Positions 35,823 to 48,250 of a stretch of 64,000 bases of DNA are shown here, in pieces. A program made the position numbers and the translations under genes. The notes beneath the pieces were generated by a model. The model was given only the letters and a program-made list of their open reading frames with translations, had not been told where the DNA came from and ran no database searches. Where the stretch lies: assembly GCA_029224185.1 (NCBI GenBank), contig CM055192.1, positions 18,922,739 through 18,986,738 of the forward strand. Direction: 5' to 3'. Source of the stretch: Karalla daura. Its lineage: Eukaryota; Chordata; Actinopteri; Chaetodontiformes; Leiognathidae. Every line of letters starts with the position of its first letter. Positions within the stretch are counted from its first letter, which is position 1.

Positions 35823-36679
35823 GGAAGATGGAGGAGGGGAACAGAAACACTCCCGTTGTGCCACTGTGCCCCAACCTCAGCAAGGGTGACACACTTCCCA
35901 GCCAACACTCTGCCACCTTGCCCCGACGCCGCAGGAAAGCCGCGCTCTGCGTCTGAATGGGGGCACTGGGTGCAGAGGGAACCTGTTGGAGAAGACTTCT
36001 AAATCAGGCTGCTGGGGAGACAGATGTTAATGTGCTGTCTCGAGGTCTTAAAGTACAGAGCCGGAGCCACAGCCTCTGCTGAGTGGGGCTACGAGGCAGC
36101 GGCTGCCTCATATCCTTTGTTTACACAGCCAGTGGAGTGGGACTACTTTACCTGGACCCACAGAGTTCGCTCACACAAATCCTCCAATATGTACAAGTGA
36201 ACATAAGGAGCTTAGCCCAGAGAAGGCAATTCAGTCTGCTCTGCCGGCCGTCCCCTGGAAAATGACAAATTAGAGATGTTAAACAGCCCGGTGTGGGTAT
36301 TACAACTAAAGAAGCATTTTGGGGAGAGTTATGTACAAAGAGTTATTACTACAAGCAGCTATGCTATAAACCCAGGCTTAGGCTTAAGTTCAAGTATTAA
36401 CTACGGCTAATATGCTCAAGTGGAATTGATAATATACAGCACAAACTTGTTATTCGTCCTCAGAAATGTATATAATATATAATTTCTAGACCTCATTTGC
36501 TTCAGATGAATGACCATGATTTATTTGTATTTTAGATTTGATGAAAAGGAAAGCTGCCCTCACCCAATGATAGTCTCCCCGCACCCCACCCCAAAAATCT
36601 CTGCTCCTTTTACCAAAACTGTTACACAAATAACACAGGGGCACAATAAGAGCCATGTTTAAGCTAATATACAGCATTT

Positions 36680-36900
36680 CCATGGAGTGGGTGTAACTGA
36701 CACCAATCCCGGTGGGGCAATTACAGGAAATTAATTACCAGCCATTCCTGTATTAATGGTTTATTCCAAAATAAAGCAAGCTAATTTATTCATTTTGACA
36801 CAGAAAATTGATTCAATGAGGATTATAAAAAGCTATTTGCTAAACAAAATGGAAGGGAGGACGGGGAAATGAAGTAGGGGTTAAAAAAAGAAAACATGAA
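36680..36900. promoter_or_regulatory. Candidate CNE with homeodomain cores
   Basis: Contains a 5-bp-arm palindrome (GGTGT 36690-36694, ACACC 36700-36704), TTAATTA at 36731-36737 and further ATTAAT/TAATTT cores, in a repeat-poor setting. Homeodomain binding is inferred from the cores only. Confidence 0.3.
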
Positions 36901-39209
36901 AAATCCTTCAAAATGTGGTAATTAGTGGATGTAATGCCAGCGCTGACTGTGTGCCTCCCCAGCACTCACTGTAGGTATTTGATGAGGGTGGGAGGGGGGT
37001 CTACTGTCATGTCTACAGTGTCTGCTCAGGTTTCCCTTCCTGTTTACCCTACCCTGGAAGCTGCGACCACCAGAAAAGGAGTGGAATCTCCACAGTGAGA
37101 TGGCGTGGATGATGAGGAGGGGTGAAGATCTGTGGGCCTGGGGCATGAGGGTGAGAGGAGAAAATGGTTCGGGTTGGGGGGAAAAAAAAGAGTGGGAGTG
37201 GGGGAGACATGGGCTGACAACTCGAGCTGAGTTTGGAGTGAAGTGGGATGGTGGGAAGTAAATGGGAAAAGAGAGAGAGAGAGAGTGAGTGCGCTCTTGA
37301 CAGCCTGAGAAACCTTGAGGTGCCATCTGGCGTGAGGGGGCCAAAGGACAGGGCTCCGCAACCTTTGACCCAGATCCCTCTTTTAGCAAACATCTCAGTG
37401 CTGCAGATTTATGGGCTGCTGAGGAACAATAACTGTCTGAGAGCCGGGGCGAAGGCAGCCAGTTTTCCACTATCTTCAGGTGACTAGAGACTGGAAATAA
37501 GTCCAGACACGGATGTCCAGGATGTGGCGTGAGTTTGTGTTCACAACAGCTCAGACAACACAGAGCGAGGGGGCACATCACAGAACACCTGGGTACTTGT
37601 ATACATATATCTGGCTTGTTTGTTTATATATGGATAAACATATAGCATGATCATTAATTTCAAGTATAGGCGATTCTATCATAATGAGTATTTCTACTTA
37701 CTCTAGTTTCCAGGTGAATATATTCATGATAGGAGACCAGGGGTGAGGGTCATGTCAGAGGCCATGAGTGAGAGGTCATAGTTGAGTCTAGTTTGTTTAT
37801 AAGGTTGGAGAAAAGGTCCTTGGTGGCTGTTATTGACTTTTCCTCAAGATGGGTGCAAAAGTAATATCATATGAGATATTAGAATGAAAAGTGTTCCTTT
37901 TTTCAACCGATTCGTTCAACATTCGGGTCTTTTTTAGTCTGTGAAACTTTTCAGTTTCCCCTCAACTCAGCAGCAGCTCCACATCAGTAATAGCAACTGG
38001 TTTGGGACCACTGTGGAGAGGATCGATACTGCGTGCAGAGCCCCCCCATGGACACACACAGACACAAACACACCTATCCACACACTTCTCTTTTCTTGGT
38101 TACAGAGAAATAAAAACTACTTCAGAACAAAAAAAAAAAGAAAAACAACACGATACTCATGACAGCCAGCTGTCGTTCACCGTCTCATTCGATTGTTGTA
38201 GTAGAGTCCAATAAATCCTGTCTCACTGTGCCTCCGATTTATTTCATTACTCACCCAATTTAGCTTTTTTTCTTCCTTTTCACTCTTTTCTGTCTCTCTC
38301 TCTCTTTTTTTTTTCTTGCATCTGCCAAGGGGGATGGGCGAGTCTACTCATAGGCCGGAGCCTGAATAGACTTTTGTCTTGCTGATTTTTCCTGGTAGTG
38401 ACTGTGGAAGTTGCAGGGCGCCCCTGGTGCAGGCCCTCCTGGCCTGATATGTAGGCACGCTGTCTGGGAGCTAGTTAGCATTCAGTGCAGCCCCTGGAGC
38501 ACCCATCAGACAAGTCTGCCATGGGGGCCGCCACAGGACTGGCTTTTTAGACGAGCTCCATCAGGGTGGCCAAACGGGCTACAGTTAATCTGCTGAATGA
38601 TGGCTGAGGGAATTAATTTTTTCTAAGACTTCCTCTCCAAACGTCACTATTTCTCCTCTTATAATTGACCTTTTAGACATACAGTCAAACTAAATAATTA
38701 CATGAAAGAAAATGACTTTTAATAATTGATCAATCTTTTATAAATCTTGATTAATGTTAATGAGGTTATTTTTCGAGAAAAGAAAATCAGATCTGCTGTT
38801 ACCAGTCTTTCCAGCTTTCCCTCATCATTGCTCTTAAATCTTTAAGTTTTTGTATGCTTTAACAAATTCTGGGAAATTCTTACAGATATGGCCAATTTTT
38901 GTTAAAATGTTATAAGCTGAAATATTAATTGATTAAATGTTGTCAAATCACACAGAAAATGGTTAGTTGCAGGCCTAATTAGGCCTCCTTTTTAATTGTA
39001 CAGTATGAAACATTGAGCACAGTCACATGTACAGTCACGGATTCACTGCTCGAACGTGCAAAGACTCCTCTCCTTATTTCATGTTCATTTACTTGATTAT
39101 TCTAGACTAATTAGCTTCTTGTGTAATGTATGACGCATGCAGGATTCCTGTAGATGAGCCAGAATAACTGTCCATAGTGTCTCTTACATTTTCCCCTCTC
39201 TGGCTCCCT

Positions 39210-39960
39210 TTGTGCAGTGTGGTGACATCACAGATGCTAATATCTGCCGGCTAGTGTAGCATCGCTTAGTAGGCGGCCCGGAATTCCAGATATTTACTCC
39301 TATCGGGAAGCGGCGGGATCAGTAATGCCAGCTATGTAGATCATTCTGTGAAGATCGCTGCGCAGCCGGCATGCCCTCATAATGATGCTGTGCGTTTCAG
39401 CAGTACGTCTCAATCGAGGGCTGCAACAACCCAATGCCTCCATTGTTCCTGCGCTCCTTTGTGATGCAGTCAGGGAAGGAAAAAAAAAGTAGCAAGCAGG
39501 CCTTCAGATTTAATTTCTTTTCTAATGGCATGAAAAGATTTCATTGAAGTGCAGATTGAGTGCGTGTCGCTGCGGGTCGTGGAGCGAGGCCAAAAGCTCA
39601 GTGCCCGCGAAAATGCCCTGGCTGGGCAGCGTCGTTCCAGCGCCGCACTGATGTTCCTCATTGAGGTTTCCCAGCGTCATAGCAACCCAGAGAGATGCAT
39701 AAAAGATGACAGCAGAGACGCCACTTTTTCAGACACTTCCACAACAAGACGCAGGATGGGCTGGTTTAAACCGCGCTGAGGTCAAACAAGGCCGTTTTAT
39801 ACGAGCAATAGTTGCACTGTTATTCATTCCCTGTCAAAGGAAAACATGTGAATTCATTCAAAATTATGTGTCCGTGTTTCTGCCGACGGGAGCACCTTTG
39901 CGTGAAATGTAACAAGAAAGCATTCTCATTCCTCTCACATGTCTTTGTAAATGCATGGAT
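39210..39960. promoter_or_regulatory. Candidate conserved non-coding block with RFX-like site
   Basis: About 750 bp of complex DNA with unusually many CpG dinucleotides for this window and an RFX-like GTCATAGCAAC at 39676-39686 (perfect RGYAAC half). A 76-codon plus-strand frame crosses part of it, but has no recognised domain. Confidence 0.3.
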
Positions 39961-41490
39961 TGTAGTGCAGGGGGGCTGTCAGTCTGCCTAATTGCTGTCT
40001 GCTCTGTACATGCGCACATACCAGCCGAAAAGCGCTCTGCTCCGGTAATTCTTGTTGGGAGCATATGCTCATGTGAAGCTCAGGCGATTGCCCACCAGTC
40101 AGTCATCTCACACGTCTCTCTGACCAGAGGACACATTTCATTGAGATATTAACGGGACTACCCCCTTTAGCATTTCTCCCTGTTGGGTCTTGTTCTATAA
40201 AACCCCGTCACCCTCTGCAGGTGAACTTGTTGTGTGCTGTAATGTTGCCATAGTGCCAGGTAATAATGGTATGAAAAATTAAATAAATAAAAATTGTTCA
40301 GATTCCCTTCATCCAAAAAGAGACAGAATATATCAAAACCTCAAACACGTCTTTGGAATTTCTCAGCTTTGTCTCCCTCCAGCACCCTCTTCTGCGCACA
40401 AAAGTGACAAATGCATATTGCTTAAGAAATCTAGAATGAAAACATCGAGCATGAAGCCCTCTGTGTATCTACGGGAAAATTTGTTCACAGTATGTACGGT
40501 AAATGTGTATCGGGGTGAGACGGAAATCCGGTGAGAATGGGACGGGTGAAAGAAAAAGCAATATTGTCCTGTAGGGCTCAGACAGTCATGAAATTAATCT
40601 ATTATCTTCCTGTGCAGCTGCCATGTAGGATACAAGGTGCTTGACAATTCCCCGTGCCGTTGTGACTCCGTGACATTTGCCCATTCACCAAGCTCGCTGA
40701 CACCAACAGGATCTGGCCTTGCCGCCAAATTAACGCAACGAGTGGGGAAATGAGAGCGGTGGCACCGGCCAGGAAGAGCCCGAGAGGCGGGATAGATTTC
40801 CCCTTGTGTTTAAAGACCTGACCTAAGCACCTTGCCCAGGGGCTTTTTATCAGCTGGAGCTGAAAAACACCTTCAGGAGGGAGACGGCGATATAGCCACA
40901 GCCAGTTGTAATGGTGTGACAAGGCTGAGCTGTCCTTGCACACCTCTTGACTCCCCTCCCTTCCCCCTCGGCTGCTCTCCCTGCTCTTCCTCCCCTCCCT
41001 CTCCACCAGGCTGGGTCCTCTATCTAAAGCTCCATCCAGTTGGGAACGGGCAGGCTTTAAATGCCTGTCGCCCAGTGTCATAGCGGCGGCTACACACGGG
41101 GTGTCCAGTGTCACAACACAGGCTGGGCTCTGTCAAGGGCAAAATGAATTTGTTGGAGGCAGAAAGGCAGAGGGGGAGAGAAAGGGAGCACAGAAGGTAT
41201 ATATTACGCCGAATGATGAATAACCCGAAGGTGCACAGATACTGCACACAAACGATGAAGAGAGGTGAGGTGATGGGAGGGAAGCAGAAGAAGAGTAGTA
41301 GAGGGGGGTCTGGCCAGGCTGTTGCCGGCCCGGGCTTACGGATAGCGGCTGTCAAAGCAGCACAGTTTTATTTATTTATTGTTGGTCTGCTTAAGAGATG
41401 GTGAAGGTCAGGCTATGTGTCTGCTCCCCAACTTTGTTATGTGAGCTGGATCAATTTATGAAATATGTCTGTTAACAATGCTGCCGATGT

Positions 41491-41548
41491 AATCTCTCTC
41501 TCTCTCTCTGTCTCCCAGCTCTCTCTTTCACTCTCTCTCCCTCCATCC
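41491..41548. repeat. CT-rich microsatellite
   Basis: A short pure CT run followed by an imperfect CTCTC-rich stretch. Confidence 0.85.
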
Positions 41549-42535
41549 AACATGCCCCCTTTTACACCCTTTTCTTTATTTCTTCTCCTGCTGTTGCCAC
41601 CTCTCCGGCAGTGACCATGGTAACCTCATCTCTGTACTTGCTGCTGTTGCAACAGTGTTGTGGGATGAAGAGGTCACCATATTGTTTCCTTGAAGACGTA
41701 ATCGTGACAAATGCAATTCCCCTCTTCAAGTGAGGCTCCATCAGCTGTGATTGCAGTATCAGTGGGTTTAAGGGTCCGTGTCTGTGAAGCAGAAGGTGAT
41801 TTATTGTTTAATAGCACAAAGAGAGGTGGTTTCTTTTGTAACTCAATTGAAAGTGGTGTATTGTATTTCAATTCTACATCACAGGCTTATCCATTATACT
41901 GTATTCATTTTGTATTCCGTTACGGCAGCGCGCGGTGTGATTGACTACCACCTCTTAAACTAATGTGCTGGTGTGCATACAGTACCGCGCATTGTATTTA
42001 TATAATATGCATATTCTATAATTCACATAATTTATGTGTCCCCCATTTGTGTGTTTACTTCTAACATGACAGGTCATTGGTTTAGAGTTGATTTTCGAAT
42101 AACACGATGAACCAAATGGAAGTGTATACGTGTAAATGGGCGTCACGGCTTGATGGATCAGTTTGCCACGGTGCAGTGTGTTCCACTGTGTGTATCGACT
42201 TTGGAGATGCTGTTTACAGTGAAAACAGTTTTTTTTTTTCTCCCTCTCCCATGTGCGTCATCAGTCTTAACATTTTCTTCCTCCACTGTCTCTGGCATGT
42301 CCCGAGACAACCCTGCACCGTGACCGACATAACCACACCATCCTGACACACTGACAATTTGTGTATGTTCAATCTGCCCTGACCTGGAGTCTAAATCAGG
42401 CTTAAATATACTCTCGGGTTTATAAATACACTGCACGGTGCACAATGGCTTCTGCACATTACGAGCTTCCCCTGCTCGGTACTTTTGGTGTTTTGTGCTC
42501 ACTGCTCAGTCTCATCTCGCTCTGCCTGCCTGCCT

Positions 42536-42559
42536 GTCTGTCTGACAGGCCAGACAGAC
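42536..42559. repeat. 9-bp-arm hairpin
   Basis: GTCTGTCTG at 42536-42544 and CAGACAGAC at 42551-42559 are perfect inverted copies around ACAGGC. It overlaps a small CTGC/CTGT tandem and is probably a slippage product. Confidence 0.85.
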
Positions 42560-43783
42560 TGCGGCCTGGATCACTGCTGCACCACCAGGCCCTGCAGCCC
42601 TTTGCTCGGTCATCAAACCAGAGCCGGATCAGTGGGCCATCTATCCTCCTGTTGGAAAGCACAGTGTTCACACAGCTCTGGTCAAACCCCAAAGCATGTC
42701 TGATCGGACTGAAGATACTGTAGTGTTTGAGCGGATCCTTTTCGCTTTTTTTTTTTCCAACCCGTGGTTCAACCAGAGCGAAAGAGGATAAGAGCATGTT
42801 GTTTGGAAAGTGGTCGCACATCTGAGTTTAATAAGGCGTTTTTGGTGGAGATGGGTCACATTGTGTGTCTTCCCTTGAGTGAACTGGAGGTAATCTGGGA
42901 CAAGCAGGGCTCTGGGGCAGCTGGTGTGCGTGCGTGTGAACACATTTGTGAGTTTGTGCATGTTTTTGTGTTTTGTATGTGGTGTTGTGAGGGGGTTTTG
43001 GGGAGGTGGGAGAGGGCCAGTGACAGAGGGTGAGTAAACAGTTTGCAAAAGAGCAACTAAGGGGGAAATGCAGAGCGGCCAGTTTGTTTTGGATTGCTCG
43101 GGGGCCCAACAATTTATAGACATAAATATAAACAGAGAGAGCGGGAACAACTAATCTCCCCAAATGCAAGATTAAGGAATGAAATGATTCCAAGATGACC
43201 CTTGATTACAGAGTGAGGGTGAGTTTGATGGAAAGGGCATATGACATGGGTACTTAGCAGTGGGCAAGGGAAACCAAAAGCAGGGAGAAAAAACTGGGCC
43301 ATGGAAGGCCCAACTGTTAATTTGCATTCAGTGAGTGACGTAAATAAGGGCTTTGGAGATTTCTTGCCCGAGAGCCATGACCATGTAATTATCACAACTT
43401 AAGGATCAATATCCGCTCATTTGCAGAACAAAGCTACAATCTAACCATCAGTCCTCCTCGCTCCCTTTACTTGCATGTGACTGAGTGACTTTGACAACTA
43501 AACTGTACGTGTGCCCAGTTTTTAAAATAGATCGTCTCTCCTTCTTTTTCTCATGCGGCAGCGTATTGAGCTCTCCCACGCACACATTATTTTTACGAAA
43601 TAGTTAAGTGTCGAGCATGTGCTCCTTGCCCCTGAATATCAAGAAACTGACACTGATAGAGAATTTATTTGATCAATACCGTCATATCCCTTCACCCTTA
43701 CTCAAACTGTGGATTCATCTAAATTCTATGGAATCTACAGCAACACATTTCTCTTTTTCTCTTTCTTTTTTTTTCGCCCTCAG

Positions 43784-44002
43784 AGTTCAGAAGCTTGTAG
43801 GTCTTTAATTATGTATAATATTCTTTTGCCCTGTTTTATGGAAACTCCAGACTGGATTCGCTCAAGTCATCGACTTGAAAGTTTGAAAACCTCCAGTGAC
43901 AAGAATATTAATGTGCCAGCAGTGTCATATCTGTTTCAGCTCATGCATATTCAATGTCCCCCCAGCTCTCCAAGATTTATGTCAGACTTTGCCGGAGTGT
44001 AG
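43784..44002 (+). other. Candidate terminal exon, 72 codons (unproven)
   Basis: An excellent 35-nt polypyrimidine tract ends in CCCTCAG at 43783. The frame then stays open to a TAG at 44000-44002. The translation starts SSEACRSLIMYNILLPC and ends MSDFAGV, with mixed composition and no low-complexity run. No polyadenylation signal is obvious close after the stop, and no family is recognised. It may instead be part of a conserved element. Confidence 0.18.
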
Positions 44003-44229
44003 TTTTCCACCATTGGAGATAATAGCATGCTAAATTGATGTTATCGGGGGCAGGTTTTTTCCTCTCCACTCCTCTCCAGGTCGGGGGGTTGTGAGAGGGG
44101 GAGAGAGGAGCAGCCCACTTGCCTGGCTGCTATTCAGGCGGCTGGCTTTAGTGCTCACCTCCACCCACCGGCCTGTTCTGTAGTAGCGGCAGACTGAAAA
44201 CCTCCGTCATGGGGGGAGAGGAGAGCATA

Positions 44230-44510
44230 TTTTGGAAGGAGATTAGGGGGCGATCCTGTGGATTATCTTTTAATTAAGGACGGTTGAGTTGTGCCCACTC
44301 TGGTGGAGCAAACGCCCAGCTGCTAATGAAGTTTAAACAGACATACTTTATTTAATTACTGCTAATCGCTGGGGCCCAAAGTCCGACCCTCTTTGATCTG
44401 CCTGTCGCACTGTAATCTTCCTGGCAGATACCATCTCCCGTTCTACCCGGATCCCTTTTAGAAGTTGCTACGGGAGGTCCAAGATTAACCATGGGTTAAT
44501 TGAGACAGCC
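44230..44510. promoter_or_regulatory. Candidate developmental enhancer
   Basis: Contains TTAATTAA (44270-44277), TAATTA (44353-44358) and a consensus TCF/LEF site CTTTGATC (44391-44398) in complex DNA, immediately left of the second simple-repeat cluster. The motif set suits a Wnt-responsive, homeodomain-bound enhancer; that function is inference. Confidence 0.35.
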
Positions 44511-44563
44511 GGGGTGGAAGTGTGTGTATGTATGTGTCGGTCTATCTGTCTGTCCGTCGGTCC

Positions 44564-44588
44564 GTGTGTGTGTGTGTGTGTGTGTGTG
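44564..44588. repeat. (GT)12 microsatellite
   Basis: Pure GT array preceded by degenerate TCTG/TCCG repeats. Confidence 0.95.
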
Positions 44589-44701
44589 ACAGAGAGAGAT
44601 AGAGTACCAGAGAGGGAGGAGTGGTGGAGAGAAGGAGGGAGAAGGGCAGTTGGTTGATTGATGTGTTTGTGGCCTTAGAAGTCCTGTTTTCGCGGCCTCT
44701 G

Positions 44702-44708
44702 CCCCCCC

Positions 44709-44756
<48 letters not shown>
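44702..44756. repeat. C24 run fused to (CA)16
   Basis: Twenty-four C residues run directly into an uninterrupted CA array of about 32 bp, a compound repeat. The C run length is uncertain. Confidence 0.93.
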
Positions 44757-44757
<1 letters not shown>

Positions 44758-45323
44758 TCACAGACAACCACACACACACACCCTCTCCCCCCTCTCTTTT
44801 TCCCTCTCTCTCCCTTTCTCACTCTCTTTGTGCTAAGTTGCCACATCAGGATGCGTTGGTCACAGTCAGACAGGCTGTTTGACTTTAAGGACACTAGGGG
44901 GCTGTGATCACACCTGACCCATATCCAGATAAAAACGTGTAATGGGTTTTTTGGGGGTTTTTTGCGTTCAAACTCATGGGTGAGATTTCAGGACCTTGTC
45001 CGAGTCACCAAAATCTCCCCAATTTAAATGTAATATTTAGTCAAATGATGTGAATAATATATCACATCTTCCATTTTGAGGAAATTCTGTGAAGTTACAT
45101 AAGCAGTTCATAGTCAGCAAAGTCGCCCATGCCTCTGGGTTTCTTGCTTTGTGTTAACCAGGCAGGTCAGAGAGTGTACCCCATCATAGTTTTATCACCC
45201 AGTTATCACTTACTATTGTTTTACTGAGGCCATTGTTGTCATTGGTCATATCGATGTAAGTGGATGGTGAGCAGCTGTTATCTTTGTAAGCTTCAGAGGG
45301 GTCAGCAGGGGCAGCAGAGAGCA

Positions 45324-45325
<2 letters not shown>

Positions 45326-45371
<46 letters not shown>
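45326..45371. repeat. (GT)23 microsatellite
   Basis: Perfect GT array of about 46 bp. Confidence 0.97.
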
Positions 45372-45373
<2 letters not shown>

Positions 45374-45750
45374 CTGTGTGCGTATGGGAGTGAGCAGAGG
45401 GGGCGGGGGGTGTCTTTATCTGACCTGGGGGAGCCATGGGCTTCCTGTTAATTGGGTTAGTGCAGCGACCAGGAGCAAACCGTGTGACTGGAGAAAAATA
45501 CTGTGAGAAAAACCCTAAGAGGCACTTTTGTCTCAGCTGAGACATATGGCAGAGGAGCTGAGAGCACACTGAGTCTTCATCTGGAGGGAGCCGATGAAGA
45601 GGGTGTGAGAAAGAGAGGCAGAGAGGGAGAGAAAGATACATGTTTCCCCAAATTAATGCGGTATCCCCAAATTGAGTGAAAAAGAGCCAGAGGACACAGT
45701 TGCTGTGGTAAACTGATCTCCCTATCCGTATCTCTATCTAACATGTGAGT

Positions 45751-45789
45751 GCACACACACACAAGCACCCACACACACACACACACACA
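45751..45789. repeat. (CA)n compound microsatellite
   Basis: Two CA arrays separated by AGCACC; total about 39 bp. Confidence 0.95.
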
Positions 45790-47859
45790 AACTCAGCATC
45801 CTTTGTCTTTCCAACTCTCTCACACCCACCCTCTCCAACATCTCTCTTCAATCCTCACCCTTTCAATATGTTTCTCTTTCTCTCCTCCTCCCCGTATTCT
45901 TGCCCTCCCGTTCCCATCCTCCACAGCTGAAAGATTGCCAATAAATGAGTGATTTATATTCCGATAAGAGATGTTAACTAAACCGCTGCATGCATATTCA
46001 TACCTGGAGCTGTTGATTAATGCTGGCTTCACCATAACAGAAAATGTGTATTGTTTTCTTTTTCATTGTAACATGAACCATAGAGTCAGTAAAGGCCGTT
46101 ACGTGCCTCACAGAGAGATTTACTGCTTTAATTATCCAAAGTAAAATGGCAAAAATTATTCATAGCCCTGCTTAAAACATGGTTGATGGAATTATGCATT
46201 GCAATTTGTGAATAATTGAATCTTTCCTTCAGATTGTGACAGAATAGTTAATTTATTAATAGACGTACACAAAGTCGAGTCAAAGCCTCGGTTGGTCCTG
46301 CGGGTAGAACTGCTTTCAAGAGAATGAACCCTTGTTAAATAAGTTACAGAACACAGTCCTGCGCAGACGTCTGAGTTGCAAACAAACCCAAAAGACAGAG
46401 AGGGGAGAGGGAGCGACAGAAAGATAAAGTGTGAGGAGTTTCGCAGACACCGGGTGTTAAACACAGTGACGTCTCAGAGGCCCTTTGGTAGAGGAGATGA
46501 AATATTAAATGCTTTAGTGTTTATTAACGGGATGAAACAAAGGGCTGCTTCCCTTTGACTTGTGCACACTGACACTTGGCACAGAACAAACAAAATCAAA
46601 TATGGTATTGATCCATTATGGATGAAAAAGGCAACTTTGAATGAGCAGCATTATTTAAGAATTTGGAAAGGGGAGAAGCAGAGAACAGGGAGAGACACTG
46701 TTAGTAAACATCAACATTTTGTCAGCTGCTGTGCTCATACACAAGTCTGGTTTAATCTATACAACTGTGTCATATATGGGTTGAACACAAACAGCTGCCA
46801 ATAATTTTCTGACAAAGATTGAGACAACGATAGGCTCTGTCTTTTATTCGGTAGATTGCAAAACAGCCCCAGCGAAACACTGACCGGGCTGGGAGCAAAC
46901 ACACTGGATTTGTTAACCTGAGTAAAGGAAATGAATGCAGAAGTTTTTGTGGGGCGGCGATTAGGGAAGTGAAATATATCACATAACCTTGGTGACAGTG
47001 CTTGATGTAAGCCACTTTGCATGTCTTTCATAGTAGAGCAGGGCTGGGGTGACATTTAATGTTGTTAGCAGTTTAACCCTTCGCCCCTGTCCTTGGGGCC
47101 CTGTCATGTCCAAGTGGCACCCCAAATAAGCACTTTTGACACGGGGGCTCCAGGCTTGCGGCCCCTGCCTCCGTTGACAGTTCCTAACAAAGGGCCCCTC
47201 TTCCATTGATTGCCCTTTGCTGTTATGCAAATTCAAGAGTCTCACTGCTCCACAGTCTATGGAGGAAGGTATGGGGGTTACACCAAGATCCCCCCCACAC
47301 CCCCAAAATATCTCTGTGTTAGTGTCACACAAGTTAAAAGCTCTACCCCTGCAGTTCCCTACCTGTTATCCTAGAGTCTACTTATGTTGGCCTCTTCTCC
47401 TTTTTCCTTCAACATTTTTCATCATTAGCTTCCTCTCTTGGTAAAGTTCCACAGGACAGAATAAAGCAGGCCAAACATGTATACAGAGATAAATTTACAG
47501 ACAAGTATATGAAGGTAGGAAAGCAACACTATTCACCACTCATGTGCGCCCACTCACCCACATATTTAGTCCCCCTAGCACACACTTGACACGCAGCAGA
47601 AAATCCCCTATAGCCTGTTCCTTCTGGTTGTGGTTCGTGTTCTGTGCCCTGATGCCTTCCCCAGCTGTGTGTTTGTGTGTCCCAGGGGAGTCCAGGCATA
47701 GCTGCTGTTGTGACCTGATAACATCTGGGAGTAACTGATGGTTTTGCCCACATGCTCCGGAGCCTCAGGACCCCACGGGCGTCCTCACACAGGCCCGTCT
47801 CCTCTGGACCCTTTCAACACCTCCTCGACACCAGCTTAATACAAATTCCACCAGTGAAA

Positions 47860-48250
47860 ATCCAAACATGCTCTGTGTTTTATTAAAAAAGTATGCCTCC
47901 AGGACTATTTTTCATGGTCTTTTGAAGTGGAAGTTCTTGTCACTGCGAGTAAGAGACAGCCAAGCCGAGGTGAAAAAGTGGTGAACTTAGACGACCACTT
48001 TTCATGTTGATGTGTTTAATCTGCGACACCGCTCATCAGGCTGCTCTCAAACGGCATAAGAGGTTGCTTTAAAAATTAGTCAGCTTGCTCTTCAGTTTGC
48101 AGCTTAATTAAAATGACAGTGACATTTTAACACATTTGTTAAATCAGAACTCGTTGTCGGTGTTAAATGAATTACACGCCCAGTTATTGGATAAGCCCTA
48201 ACTTCTCGCTCCGACTTTAAAATTGTAAAAATAATGATTTAGAGCACAAG
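47860..48250. promoter_or_regulatory. Candidate conserved non-coding element
   Basis: About 390 bp of complex DNA with several TTAATTAA-like and AATTA cores near the right half and no simple repeats. No factor can be named with confidence. Confidence 0.25.

Larger units (their letters stand above)
35823..44563. other. Long mostly unique non-coding stretch
   Basis: No gene is recognised. Only short simple repeats occur: GA near 37270-37284, CT near 41491-41548 and scattered T runs. Minus-strand frames of 219 codons (36922-37581), 170 codons (40602-41114) and 160 codons (42668-43150) are the longest here and are rejected as genes. CNE-like blocks are listed separately. Confidence 0.55.

Noticed and set aside
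36922..37581. Longest open frame, 219 codons on the minus strand
   Set aside because: The translation is dominated by Ser, Pro, His and Leu over purine/pyrimidine-biased DNA, other frames are also open there, and no domain is visible.
40602..41114. 170-codon minus-strand frame
   Set aside because: No recognisable motif, and parts lie over pyrimidine-rich DNA. Its openness is better explained by composition.
42668..43150. 160-codon minus-strand frame
   Set aside because: Thr/His-rich translation over GT-rich DNA with competing frames; no domain seen.
44157..44191. Minus-strand 35-nt segment with GTTTTCAG acceptor and GAG|GTGAGC donor
   Set aside because: Short, G-rich and without distinguishing features; indistinguishable from chance splice-site pairs.
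44496..44894. Gly/Val/Cys and Thr/His repeat-rich frames over simple repeats
   Set aside because: Pure artefacts of GT/CA and G/C tract translation, as are similar frames at 4603-4977, 8209-8659, 21002-21361, 21833-22174 and 53474-53805.
7506..47232. Octamer sites (ATGCAAAT or its complement) at 7506, 9944, 28199, 43320 and 47225 as a functional series
   Set aside because: About two are expected by chance in 64 kb on both strands, and AT-leaning DNA raises that, so five scattered matches are not convincing evidence.
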